Assembly (NCBI RefSeq): GCF_034439435.1
Contig: NZ_JAPCKJ010000001.1
Coordinates: 124,001-188,000, forward strand
DNA from: Sarcina sp034439435
GTDB taxonomy: Bacteria; Bacillota; Clostridia; Clostridiales; Clostridiaceae
Length of the DNA stretch: 64,000 bases
Reading direction: 5' to 3'
A program made the translations under genes and the position numbers. Below are positions 1-8,254 of this stretch, one piece after another; position 1 is the first letter of the stretch, and every line of letters starts with the position of its first letter. Below the pieces are notes generated by a model. The model was not told the origin of the DNA, did not search any database, and worked only from the letters and a program-made list of their open reading frames with translations.

Positions 1-111
1 CTTTAAATGCAAATCAAAAGTTCCCATATCTTTTAATAATTAATTTTAAAGGTTTAGTTGAGATACACTATATTCCCAAAGCAGAGCCTTCAATTAAAAT
101 ATAACTTATAT

Positions 112-1077
112 TTACTCTTGATTATTAAATAGTCCGGCTCCCTTTATTATTTCCTGCTCAGCAAAAAGACTTGTAACAGCTTGGTTATAATCAATTATTT
201 TCTGAGCTTTTTTTATCTTCTTAGCATATTTTTTGTTATTGGAGAACATATAAATCATATATCCCCATAATTCTTTCATTCTAAACATTGCATTTCTATC
301 TTCATTAAATACTTCTTTATATTTATTAAAAATTTCATCATGAAATTCTTTTAAAATCCTTTTATCTATGAACTTATCATCCTTTATCTCATTCATCAAC
401 CCAGGATTAGCTAAAACTCCTCTTCCTAGCATTATTTTATTAACTTCAGGAAAGATTTCAATTAATTTATTATTATCTTCTACAGTAAAAATATCACCAT
501 TATAACAAATCGGATTCTTACTTAAAGAGATTGCATCCTTAAATACCTCTAAATTAGGTTTATTTCCATAGAAGTCCTGTCTTGTTCTAGGATGAATAAT
601 AAGTTCTTCCATAGGATACTTATTATAAATTTTAATAAGCTCATAAAACTCTTCTGGCTTGTCCATTCCTAATCTAGTTTTTATGGAAAGCTTCATATCA
701 TCTATTTTAAATATCTCTTTTAAAAACTTGTCTAGTTCATCTCTATGAGCTAAAAATCCTGATCCTCTTTTCTTACCAACAACAGTTCCAGAAGGACATC
801 CTAAATTCAAATTAATTTCATTATAACCTAATTGTTGTAACTTTCTAGCAGTATTAATAAAACCTTCTGAATCATTAGTAAGTATTTGAGGAACTATATT
901 CATTCCTGTATTATTTTCAGGTAAAACATCTCTTAGCTCCTTAGTTTTAAGACTTTTGCTGCTATTTGGAACAACAAAAGGTGCAAAATATTTATCAATA
1001 CCTCCAAAAAACTTTTCATAAGAATTTCTATATATAAATCCAGTAATACCTTCCATTGGTGCTAAATAATACTTCAT
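112..1077 (-). CDS. tRNA-dihydrouridine synthase (Dus family)
   Basis: This flavoenzyme reduces uridine in the tRNA D-loop to dihydrouridine using FMN and NADPH in the cytosol. The 321-aa protein is a complete Dus TIM barrel. It has the N-terminal motif LAPMEGITG, the conserved NLGCPSG with the proton-donor Cys at residue 94, IKTRLG, IHPRTRQDFYG and the phosphate-binding LGRGVLANPGL. The start is well fixed by an AAGGAG box about 7 nt upstream. It sits alone, with a MATE exporter upstream on the same strand. The family call is secure. Which D-loop position it modifies cannot be read from sequence. Confidence 0.93.
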   Translation of the reverse strand: MKYYLAPMEGITGFIYRNSYEKFFGGIDKYFAPFVVPNSSKSLKTKELRDVLPENNTGMNIVPQILTNDSEGFINTARKLQQLGYNEINLNLGCPSGTVVGKKRGSGFLAHRDELDKFLKEIFKIDDMKLSIKTRLGMDKPEEFYELIKIYNKYPMEELIIHPRTRQDFYGNKPNLEVFKDAISLSKNPICYNGDIFTVEDNNKLIEIFPEVNKIMLGRGVLANPGLMNEIKDDKFIDKRILKEFHDEIFNKYKEVFNEDRNAMFRMKELWGYMIYMFSNNKKYAKKIKKAQKIIDYNQAVTSLFAEQEIIKGAGLFNNQE

Positions 1078-1188
1078 TTGTTTACTCCTTTTTTAAAAGA
1101 TTCTAAAAAATATTATATCAGCCTTTCTTTCTTTTATCTACTTAACTATATAAAACTAATTTTTTATACAAAAAATTTATTTAATTAA

Positions 1189-2559
1189 CTAAGTTCTTTG
1201 TACTCTACAAATTAAGTCATCAGTATCTCTTATGTAAAATTCTTTTATTAAAAATACACCTATTATTATAGTAGCGCCAATATCTGCTACTGGTTGTGAA
1301 ACCCACACTCCATTTAATCCGTATACTCTGGGTAGTATAAGTATAGTAGGTATAAATATTATAACTTGTCTTAATAAACTTAATATAACTGACTTCTTAA
1401 CATTTCCTATAGACTGGAAATATACCGCTCCCAATATTGAAATTCCTAAGGTTGGCAAAGTAAAAGAGTATATTTTTAGTCCATTAATTGCTATATTTAT
1501 TAGCTTATTATCCTTTGTAAATATATTAATAAACGTCATTGGAAATATTCTAATAAGTATAAATCCTATAGTTAAAATAATTGTTGCTAATATTATAGTC
1601 ATGAACAATGTCTTTTTGGCACGATTATATTCCTTTGCTCCATAATTATATGCTACTATGGTTTGCATCCCTTGACTCAATCCAAAAACGGGCATCAAAA
1701 ATACTAAGTATATAGAGGTTATCGAAGTCATTGCTCCTATTGCCAAATCTCCACCATAGTTTTTTAACACTCTATTTGTTATTAAATGTATAAATCCTGA
1801 TGCAAGCTCCATGAAAAATGGAGTTAAAGCAATTAATATTATTAATTTTAAAATTTTCTTATTTAATATGGTGTCTTTAACTTTTAACTTTAAATTAGAT
1901 TTTCCTAATGTAAAATAATATACTGCCCAAAGAAAAACTATTAATTGACAAATTATAGTGCCTAAAGCAGCGCCTTTTATACCCATATTAAATAAAAATA
2001 TAAATATTGGATCTAAAATTAAATTTAAAACACAACTTATTATCATCATTTTAGCAGCCAATCTTGGATTTCCCTCAGCTCTTATTGCATTATTTAGGGC
2101 AAATCCTGGAAAATTAAACCATGAACCTACAATTATTAAACTTATATAATCTTTTGCATATATAATAGTGTCATTGCTTGCGCCAAAAAAATATAGTATT
2201 TCTTCTAGAAAGAAGAATCCTCCTATCATAATTATTAAAGCAACAACTATTGATAGGATAAAAGTATTTCCTAATATTTTTTCAGCCTCTTCTCTATTTT
2301 CCTCTCCTAGCTTTATTGATATATTGGTACTTCCTCCTATAGCAATTGCCACACAGAAAGCACCCAGTATCGTAAATAATGGCATAGTTACCCCTAACCC
2401 AGATATGGCCAATGCTCCTATATCTTTAATAGAACCTATAAAGGCTCTATCTACAGTATTATATAATGAAGTTACCATCATTGATGATATAGCCGGTGCT
2501 GAATATTTTAAAAGTAATCTACCTATTTTTTCATTTCTTAGTTCATCTTGATTTTTCAT
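1189..2559 (-). CDS. MATE family multidrug/Na+ antiporter
   Basis: A 12-helix integral membrane transporter of the MATE superfamily (two repeated MatE halves), which exports cationic compounds in exchange for Na+ or H+. The long hydrophobic segments, the early RLLLKYSAPAISSMM motif and the mid-protein repeat with AIRAEGNPRLA are typical of clostridial MATE proteins. I chose the ATG at 2559 (protein begins MKNQDELRNEKIG, 456 aa). The upstream in-frame ATGs at 2610 and 2586 have no ribosome site and would add residues not usual for the family. No regulator is adjacent, so the substrate is unknown. Confidence 0.9.
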   Translation of the reverse strand: MKNQDELRNEKIGRLLLKYSAPAISSMMVTSLYNTVDRAFIGSIKDIGALAISGLGVTMPLFTILGAFCVAIAIGGSTNISIKLGEENREEAEKILGNTFILSIVVALIIMIGGFFFLEEILYFFGASNDTIIYAKDYISLIIVGSWFNFPGFALNNAIRAEGNPRLAAKMMIISCVLNLILDPIFIFLFNMGIKGAALGTIICQLIVFLWAVYYFTLGKSNLKLKVKDTILNKKILKLIILIALTPFFMELASGFIHLITNRVLKNYGGDLAIGAMTSITSIYLVFLMPVFGLSQGMQTIVAYNYGAKEYNRAKKTLFMTIILATIILTIGFILIRIFPMTFINIFTKDNKLINIAINGLKIYSFTLPTLGISILGAVYFQSIGNVKKSVILSLLRQVIIFIPTILILPRVYGLNGVWVSQPVADIGATIIIGVFLIKEFYIRDTDDLICRVQRT

Positions 2560-3039
2560 AATAATATACCTATTCCATAATGTCATATATTTTATTTGAT
2601 GAATAATCATTTCATTTGTTATTAATAATTATTATCAAATCCTGTTTATTATATCATCTCACTAAACTTAGTCAATATTTTTTTTATATATAGTTTTAAA
2701 AATATTAAATATTTCTAGTTTTAAATTAAAAAACTTAATAACTATCAAAATAACTGTACTCTTTACAACTAAGAAAGTTTCTATTTTAATCTATTGATAT
2801 AAAATATTACCTCTATTTACTCATCAAGAAGTTCACATTTTAATCAAACAAAGAAATTATCTAACTTTTTAAATCAAAAAAGAGATGCCTATTAGACATC
2901 TCAATAATTACTTTTAATTATTAAAAATCAATTTCTCATTTATGCACTCATCACTGTAACAAAAAATTAAATTGCTGTTATCACTCCTAATGGAGTCATT
3001 ACACATTTTTATTTCTTACTCCTATAAATAGCATTCATA
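2560..3039. other. Intergenic region with a terminator
   Basis: AT-rich gap upstream of the MATE gene and downstream of the FAD oxidase gene. The only structure I see is the hairpin at 2876-2902. No convincing small ORF on either strand. Confidence 0.6.
2876..2902 (-). terminator. Rho-independent terminator after the FAD oxidase gene
   Basis: On the minus strand a GAGATG...CATCTC stem (extendable by two pairs) is followed by six T. It lies about 140 nt downstream of the oxidase stop. Confidence 0.7.
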
Positions 3040-4362
3040 TTATAAATTTATTCCTTGAGGATAGTAAAATAAGTTATATGGATCATATTTTTCTTTTACA
3101 ATTTTTAACCAAGATACATTATTACCAAAATAATTATATAAATAATTAGGTATATTAATATCACAATAATTAAGGTATCCAAAGTTTGCATATGGAATTA
3201 AGGATTCTCTTAAATTATTTACCCATCTAACTGTATTATTAGCATACATACTATACTGAGGAGTCCATTCTGCATCAATTTGTACTAATACTTTAGCATC
3301 TCTATGAGGATAAGCGCTAGGTAAACTTTCATTTTCTGCAATCTTTCCTCCTAATAGAAGGAATCCAATATCTATAGGTGGCTTTATAGGCGGGGAATTA
3401 TCTAAATAGTCAAATAATATTTGACAAGGTGCTTTTCCTAATGGATTGTATGCCAATAATCCTGTAATCTTAAATCCTGTTGGCTTAGACACAAAATCTT
3501 GATATTTCTGCATATATTCCTTAAGACCAATCTGCTTTGTTGTATAATTCGTTTTATTAGGTATTTTTAATAAAACACTCAAAGCTTGTTCCATTTCTTT
3601 TTCTGTACTTCTTAATCCTACTCCATACAATTCAATAGCATCTTTAGTCATAGAAACCTTAATAGTGTACCTATTATCTAAATGTTCGCCTACTCTTTGA
3701 AATACTTGAATTACTTCATATCGCCTATCTTTAGGCCATTCAGCAGTTAATACTGTTACTTTATCAATGGGATATACTTTAAAAGTAAGTGACACCACTA
3801 CTCCAAAATTATTACTACCCGCTCCTCTTAATGCAGCAAATAAATCTTGGTTTTGATGTGAATTAGCAGTTATTATCCTACCAAAGGCATCTACTATTTG
3901 TGCTTCTACTAAGTTATCGCATACTAGACCATATTCTCTTTGTAAAAATCCAACACCTCCTCCTAAGGTAATTCCTGAAACACCAATAGATCCACAACTC
4001 CCTCCAACAAATGCAAATCCATATTTAGCTATCTTAGGATAAAGTTGTCCTAGAGCATACCCTGGCCCTATTCTTACATAGCCTTCTTTAGTATCTATTT
4101 TAAAATCAATTAAATTAGAAACATCTATTACAACAGCATCATTTGCCACAGAAAATGATTCATAGTTATGACCAGCACTTCTACAACGTATATTTAATCC
4201 TTGCTTTCTTGCCCAATTTACTGCATTAATTACATCTGTTATGTTATTAGGATATATTATTACCTTTGGATAATAACTAAAATATAAATTTTTATTTCTG
4301 CGAACAATATTATAACTTTTATCTTCTTTAGTTATAACAAGTCCTGTTAACCCCTCTATCAT
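3040..4362 (-). CDS. FAD-dependent oxidase, berberine-bridge-enzyme-like, bicovalent flavin
   Basis: A 440-aa flavoprotein of the PCMH/FAD_binding_4 family with a C-terminal BBE segment (Y-x-P-Q-G-I near the end). Both covalent flavin ligands of this family are visible: His65 in RSAGHNYESF and Cys123 in GGSCGSIGVSG, followed by GGGVGFLQREYG. That pattern predicts 8-histidyl/6-cysteinyl FAD, usually seen in oxidases that pass electrons to O2 and make H2O2. I placed the start at 4362 because GGAGG lies just ahead of it. The longer frame from 4407 would run through the promoter-like inverted repeat. The gene follows a P450 peroxygenase on the same strand. The substrate (sugar, alcohol or amine) is unknown, and there is no signal peptide. 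Confidence 0.87.
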   Translation of the reverse strand: MIEGLTGLVITKEDKSYNIVRRNKNLYFSYYPKVIIYPNNITDVINAVNWARKQGLNIRCRSAGHNYESFSVANDAVVIDVSNLIDFKIDTKEGYVRIGPGYALGQLYPKIAKYGFAFVGGSCGSIGVSGITLGGGVGFLQREYGLVCDNLVEAQIVDAFGRIITANSHQNQDLFAALRGAGSNNFGVVVSLTFKVYPIDKVTVLTAEWPKDRRYEVIQVFQRVGEHLDNRYTIKVSMTKDAIELYGVGLRSTEKEMEQALSVLLKIPNKTNYTTKQIGLKEYMQKYQDFVSKPTGFKITGLLAYNPLGKAPCQILFDYLDNSPPIKPPIDIGFLLLGGKIAENESLPSAYPHRDAKVLVQIDAEWTPQYSMYANNTVRWVNNLRESLIPYANFGYLNYCDINIPNYLYNYFGNNVSWLKIVKEKYDPYNLFYYPQGINL

Positions 4363-4382
4363 ATTAAATTCCTCCAAATTTA

Positions 4383-4430
4383 TTAACCATATATTATAAC
4401 ATGACATGTACTGTTATAATATATGGTTAA
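4383..4430. promoter_or_regulatory. Perfect 19-bp inverted repeat, probable operator/promoter of the oxidase gene
   Basis: Arms 4383-4401 (TTAACCATATATTATAACA) and 4412-4430 are exact reverse complements, separated by 10 nt. Each arm contains a TATAAT-like hexamer, and the minus-strand hexamer is suitably placed upstream of the oxidase start at 4362. There is no T-run or GC stem, so it is not a terminator. A dimeric repressor or activator site is the simplest reading. The regulator is not identifiable nearby. Confidence 0.6.
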
Positions 4431-4568
4431 TTACTTAGAAGCTATTCTTAATATTATAATATTACCTATGAATGTTTCACTAAACTCCCTGTTTATATCT
4501 GAAAATGAATTAGTTAAATTTTCAGTAAGTAGTTTTTTGTGAACACTATCTCTTAAAAAACCATTAAT
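4431..4568 (-). pseudogene. Start-less 45-codon open frame, possible gene remnant
   Basis: Between the P450 stop and the inverted repeat, a minus-strand frame runs 45 codons from just after a stop to a TAA at 4431-4433. Its composition is protein-like (segment LTNSFSDINREFSETFIGN) and it has no usable start codon. It ends exactly where the inverted repeat begins. It may be the tail of a deleted gene, for instance a lost regulator. It could also be chance in AT-rich DNA. Confidence 0.3.
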
Positions 4569-4579
4569 TCAACTATTTG

Positions 4580-5839
4580 TTATCTCTTTTCTCTTATGTT
4601 ACTAATTATAAATCTACTTTCAGGTAATGTAGGTATCTTTGCCATACTATATCTTAAGTCTTGATTTGGTACATCATACTCAATCTTATTAACAAGAAAA
4701 TCCAGGCTAGCTTTCATTATTTCTATAGTTATACCTTCTCCTGGACATCTGTGTCCTTTGGAAGGATCATCTCCGCCTTGTGGTATAAAATCAAATAGGT
4801 TATCCTTTCGTTCCTTGAAACGCGCTGGCCAGAATTTATCAGGATTCTTCCATATCTTCGCATCATGATTAATACCATAAACATCAAGCAATACAAGCAT
4901 TCCTTCTTTGAATTCATTTTTATTCCAGATAAAATCTTTTCGAACTCTTGCACCTAAAAAAGGGGTAAATGGATAGTACCGTCGAACTTCCTGTACGAAG
5001 AACTCCAGCTCATCCCTATCCCCTGTTGAAAATTTTTCTTTACATTCTGGATATTCAAACAGTGCTAAGGCCTGGAAGGTAATAAAGGTTGAAATAGCAA
5101 CAACAGGACGTAGCACATTAATAAGCTCTATCCCAGCTATATTACTATCTAATTGATTACCATCTAAATCTTTATAAAAAGCTATAGAATGAAGTGCAGT
5201 TTCTTCTTTAGCTTTAATATTACCAGAACGAGCATCTTCTATGATTCCCGTTATCCATTCTTCCGCCCTAATTCTAGCTCTTCTTCCCTTCCAGTGTCTA
5301 GGTCCAACTGCACCAAAGGCATCAACCATGGAACTAAAGTCTTCAGCTCGTCCTTTTACCTCAGATTCCTTCAATGGAACTCCAGCCCACTGGCACACTA
5401 CTCTACATAAGATTTCATTCATTTCATCAAAAAGAATAATCTGTTCTTCATCTTCCCATTTTTTAATAGAACTTTGCAACTTCTCCATTACAAGTTTTGC
5501 AAGTTGATTTTGATATGAGGAAGTCATTAATGACATAAATAACTTCTTTCTATGAATATGTGCTTTACCATCCATAGACTGAATAGCACCAACACCAAAT
5601 AATGTTTTTTGTACTCGTTTAGGAGTTGCATCCTTTCGATAGAATAATTCTGGATCATAAAAAATTTTTGCAGCCTCTTCTCCACTAATACAAATTACTT
5701 TTTCTCCAAGTAAGTGAGTTTCGAATATATCTGATTTATACTTACTAACTCCACTTTTAATAAATAAATAACCTTCCTGCAATAAATCAAGAGTACTGTC
5801 TAACCCTTTATCACGTGGAATCTGGCTTTTAAGTGACAT
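4580..5839 (-). CDS. Cytochrome P450 peroxygenase, CYP152-like (fatty-acid hydroxylase/decarboxylase type)
   Basis: A 419-aa soluble P450 of the CYP152 group, which hydroxylates fatty acids at the alpha or beta carbon with H2O2 and needs no reductase. The ExxR helix is at E284-R287. The heme-binding loop FIPQGGDDPSKGHRCPGE carries the thiolate Cys365. Arg244-Pro245 in VLRPVVA matches the active-site Arg that anchors the substrate carboxylate in P450 BS-beta and replaces the usual acid/alcohol pair. There is no membrane anchor. The start is supported by AAAGGAG 7 nt upstream. A probable H2O2-forming FAD oxidase lies immediately downstream, which suggests a peroxide donor. A heme peroxygenase is notable in an anaerobe. 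Confidence 0.9.
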   Translation of the reverse strand: MSLKSQIPRDKGLDSTLDLLQEGYLFIKSGVSKYKSDIFETHLLGEKVICISGEEAAKIFYDPELFYRKDATPKRVQKTLFGVGAIQSMDGKAHIHRKKLFMSLMTSSYQNQLAKLVMEKLQSSIKKWEDEEQIILFDEMNEILCRVVCQWAGVPLKESEVKGRAEDFSSMVDAFGAVGPRHWKGRRARIRAEEWITGIIEDARSGNIKAKEETALHSIAFYKDLDGNQLDSNIAGIELINVLRPVVAISTFITFQALALFEYPECKEKFSTGDRDELEFFVQEVRRYYPFTPFLGARVRKDFIWNKNEFKEGMLVLLDVYGINHDAKIWKNPDKFWPARFKERKDNLFDFIPQGGDDPSKGHRCPGEGITIEIMKASLDFLVNKIEYDVPNQDLRYSMAKIPTLPESRFIISNIREKR

Positions 5840-6331
5840 ACATATTCTCCTTTATTTGATATTTAAAAATATACTTAAAATCTCTTTAGATATTATTTCA
5901 ATAGGATTGAACTGAAATAATTTTATATTTTATCTTGTAAAGATTTCCTGTATCCCTTTAATTAGTATGTCAATTTTTATTCTTATTTATTACAATAGAT
6001 AAAATAATATTTAGACTAGGTAAAGAAGTCATTCCATTATTATATATATCAATATCTTTTCCTAAATGTTATGCTCTAAGTATTTTATATATGTAATTAA
6101 TTTTTTAATAAAAAATACATATACTGTCTACAAAATAAAAAGCCGTATGAGGAAAGACATCCTAAAATACATTGTAGAATATATCTTAACCATACAGCTT
6201 AATTGTTTATATTTTCTGCAATAATCCGTTTTTTAGAACGGTTTATTTGACATGCAAAATTTCAAATAAAATATTTTTAATATTTTACTTGACTTTTATT
6301 AGCTGATCTTATTTTAACTTAATTTCTATAC
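5840..6331. other. Intergenic region with terminator-like hairpins
   Basis: Gap of about 490 bp. It holds a long hairpin at 6141-6200 (arms AAGCCGTATG and CATACAGCTT on the plus strand) that on the minus strand ends in a T-run. A weaker CCGTT/AACGG hairpin sits near 6229-6244. The rest is featureless AT-rich sequence. Confidence 0.5.
6141..6200 (-). terminator. Probable terminator after the Cys-rich tail protein gene
   Basis: Minus-strand AAGCTGTATG pairs with CATACGGCTT across a long structured loop and is followed by TTTTTATTTT. It lies about 130 nt past the stop at 6332. Confidence 0.5.
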
Positions 6332-6943
6332 TTAACGACTTAAATATCTAAATTCTATACTAGTTAAAAGTAATGCACCAGTATAGTCATTATTAACTGG
6401 TATACGAGAAACGCTCAACAATGCAAAATCTTCAGCTCTAATAATATCATTTAAGTCAAACTCTAAAACATAATGATTATATTGGAAATTACCTGGTGAG
6501 TTTTGAATTGGAATATTGCCGCTATTATTAACAATTATATTAGATGCACTTACTACACCATTAGCTCTAGCGAATAATGATGAAAGTCTAATTGCAAAGG
6601 TATTCCCAACTGGTGTATTTGAATTATCAGTTAATAAATGAACAAATACTTTAGCTCTTTGCCATTCATTACGAGCATCTTTTGGCACATTAAAAGTTAA
6701 TGAAAACTCACTTGTATTATTTTGAGGTATAAGCCACCCCAATATCCTAATATTAGAATTAGCATTTCCAAGTGGTACAGTATTAGGTGTAGTCAAAGCA
6801 CCATTATTCATGCTTCCAGCGTTGAATACTAATGATCTGAATTCTTCTTGTTCACGCTTTGGACAACAACACCAATCGCGTGATTCATTCCTTGGACACC
6901 AACAATCGCGTGATTCATGATTTGGACAACAACAATTTGACAT
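6332..6943 (-). CDS. Uncharacterised protein with Cys-rich repeat tail, possible spore-surface protein
   Basis: 203 aa. Residues 1-31 are a Cys-rich tail with a repeated unit (C-C-P-x-x-E-S-R-D-W/C), containing eight Cys plus several Trp and Arg. Residues 35-203 form a polar beta-rich domain (NAGSMNNGALTTPNTV, FSLTFNVPKDARNEW, ending SIEFRYLSR) without signal peptide or membrane helix. Cys-rich tails followed by a compact domain are typical of clostridial and bacillary spore coat or exosporium proteins that cross-link by disulphides. AGGAGG gives a strong ribosome site. The next gene upstream also has a Cys/Tyr-rich tail and may share the same destination. I do not recognise a named family, and spore location is inference. 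Confidence 0.65.
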   Translation of the reverse strand: MSNCCCPNHESRDCWCPRNESRDWCCCPKREQEEFRSLVFNAGSMNNGALTTPNTVPLGNANSNIRILGWLIPQNNTSEFSLTFNVPKDARNEWQRAKVFVHLLTDNSNTPVGNTFAIRLSSLFARANGVVSASNIIVNNSGNIPIQNSPGNFQYNHYVLEFDLNDIIRAEDFALLSVSRIPVNNDYTGALLLTSIEFRYLSR

Positions 6944-7177
6944 ATTGTGTTACCTCCTATTATTCTAAATTTTCTTCATAATATAATATATTACAAATTA
7001 ATAATTATGTTATTAAATTTTTAATGTTTTTTCAGATAACGCAATGTAAATAAACTCTAATCTTTAATATTGATAATCTAGATAAGCCTAAAACCAATGC
7101 AACTTAATCATTACTAAAAATTTATAGGAGCTATCATCCTAAAAATAATTAAGCTAGTACAGATAAATACAAAAAAA

Positions 7178-7203
7178 TACCCTGAAGTTACTATTTCAGG
7201 GTA
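7178..7203 (-). terminator. Rho-independent terminator after the cupin gene
   Basis: Stem TACCCTGAA/TTCAGGGTA with a 7-8 nt loop, followed on the minus strand by seven T. It lies about 100 nt after the cupin stop. The rest of the 6944-7305 gap shows nothing else. Confidence 0.85.
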
Positions 7204-7305
7204 CTAAATGATATATTTTGACGGATACATGTATGATAATTTTTCAACCAATAATAAATCTACATAAATTCTCTTTGTAATGATCTTGCATATAGATTAT
7301 CTTAA

Positions 7306-7953
7306 TTAGTCGCGGTTCTTTTCAGCAGCTTCTGCATCTACTTTAGTTTTATGAATTGTACCCTGTGGATGGTGAGGTGGTGCATAGATAGAATACACTT
7401 TAAGTGGTTCATTACCTGTATTTATAATATTGTGCCATGTACCAGCAGGTATCATAATTGCAAAATCATCAGAAACTTTTGCTTGAAAATCCACCCTATC
7501 CTTATTACTTCCTGTTTGAACAAGTCCTTCACCTTCTTCAACACGTATAAACTGATCAGTATCTGGATGCATTTCTAAACCTATATCCTCACCAACATCG
7601 ATACTCATTAAGGTAACTTGTAGATGCTTTCCTGTCCATAAAGCAGTACGAAAAGTTTCATTCTGCTTAGTAACTTCATCGATGTTAACTACAAAGGGTT
7701 GTGGACCATAATCCTTTAATTCAATTACCCTATTGCTATTTACTAATTGTGGAGAAACAAACCTTGAACCATACTCGAATTCATCAGTAAAAGGAATATA
7801 CCTATCATTAAACCTCATAAAATCATCTGAATAATTATAACTTGTTGTATCAACGAAATAAGGACATAAATATGTGTTATACATACCATATGAGTCATAC
7901 ATTGATATATCAGCACAATAAGGACATGTGTACATCCTATAAGTATTATACAT
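7306..7953 (-). CDS. Cupin-domain protein with Tyr/Met/Cys-rich tail, possible spore-surface protein
   Basis: 215 aa. Residues 1-45 are rich in Tyr, Met and Cys with near-repeats (MYNTYRMYTCPYCADISMYD, then MYNTYLCPYFVD). Residues 75-205 are a cupin barrel with the metal-binding block GLEMHPDTDQFIRVEEGEG and the second block PAGTWHNIINTG, so both His and Glu ligands are present. Similar cupins act as sugar isomerases, dioxygenases or structural proteins. The tail suggests incorporation in a cross-linked spore layer. A sequence fitting a SigK-type promoter lies just upstream, which agrees with mother-cell expression. Function is not assigned. Confidence 0.75.
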   Translation of the reverse strand: MYNTYRMYTCPYCADISMYDSYGMYNTYLCPYFVDTTSYNYSDDFMRFNDRYIPFTDEFEYGSRFVSPQLVNSNRVIELKDYGPQPFVVNIDEVTKQNETFRTALWTGKHLQVTLMSIDVGEDIGLEMHPDTDQFIRVEEGEGLVQTGSNKDRVDFQAKVSDDFAIMIPAGTWHNIINTGNEPLKVYSIYAPPHHPQGTIHKTKVDAEAAEKNRD

Positions 7954-7984
7954 ATTACTCTCTCCCTTTATAATCTTATAAAAT

Positions 7985-8012
7985 TATAATATGTTCTAAA
8001 TTTTTGAAGTGT
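7985..8012 (-). promoter_or_regulatory. SigK-like promoter of the cupin gene
   Basis: On the minus strand CATATTATA (7985-7993) fits the -10 consensus CATANNNTA. AC lies 17 nt upstream (8011-8012), matching the sporulation sigma-K pattern as known from Bacillus. The match is short, so chance cannot be excluded. Confidence 0.45.
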
Positions 8013-8212
8013 GCTTCTATCATTATATTTCAATAATAGGAAAAATCATAAAAATATACATATATTTTCAAGTCCTAAAATAAAAAGAAAAAAGTAAGAT
8101 TAGTAATTGAAAAATAAAAATCTGTTATTCCACGAAACGGAAAATACTTTTAATGAAATGCTTAAATCTAAAGATGAATTTTATAAAGATTTATAAATAT
8201 AAAATAATAAGT

Positions 8213-8242
8213 AAAACCCACCACAAATCTGTGGTGGGTTTT
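8213..8242. terminator. Bidirectional terminator after the nucleoside transporter
   Basis: Perfect ACCCACCACA/TGTGGTGGGT stem with a 4-nt loop, A-tract on one side and T-tract on the other. It is 13 nt from the nupC-like stop. The 7994-8212 stretch before it is AT-rich with no supported gene. Confidence 0.92.
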
Positions 8243-8254
8243 CATAACATATGT

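Noticed and set aside
6008..6100. Plus-strand 30-codon frame reading IFRLGKEVIPLLYIS
   Set aside because: Too short, no start or ribosome site, no terminator logic. Probably chance.
8126..8198. Plus-strand short frame ending EMLKSKDEFYKDL
   Set aside because: A protein-like tail but only about 27 codons, with a stop right before it and no initiation signal. Could be a relic but unsupported.
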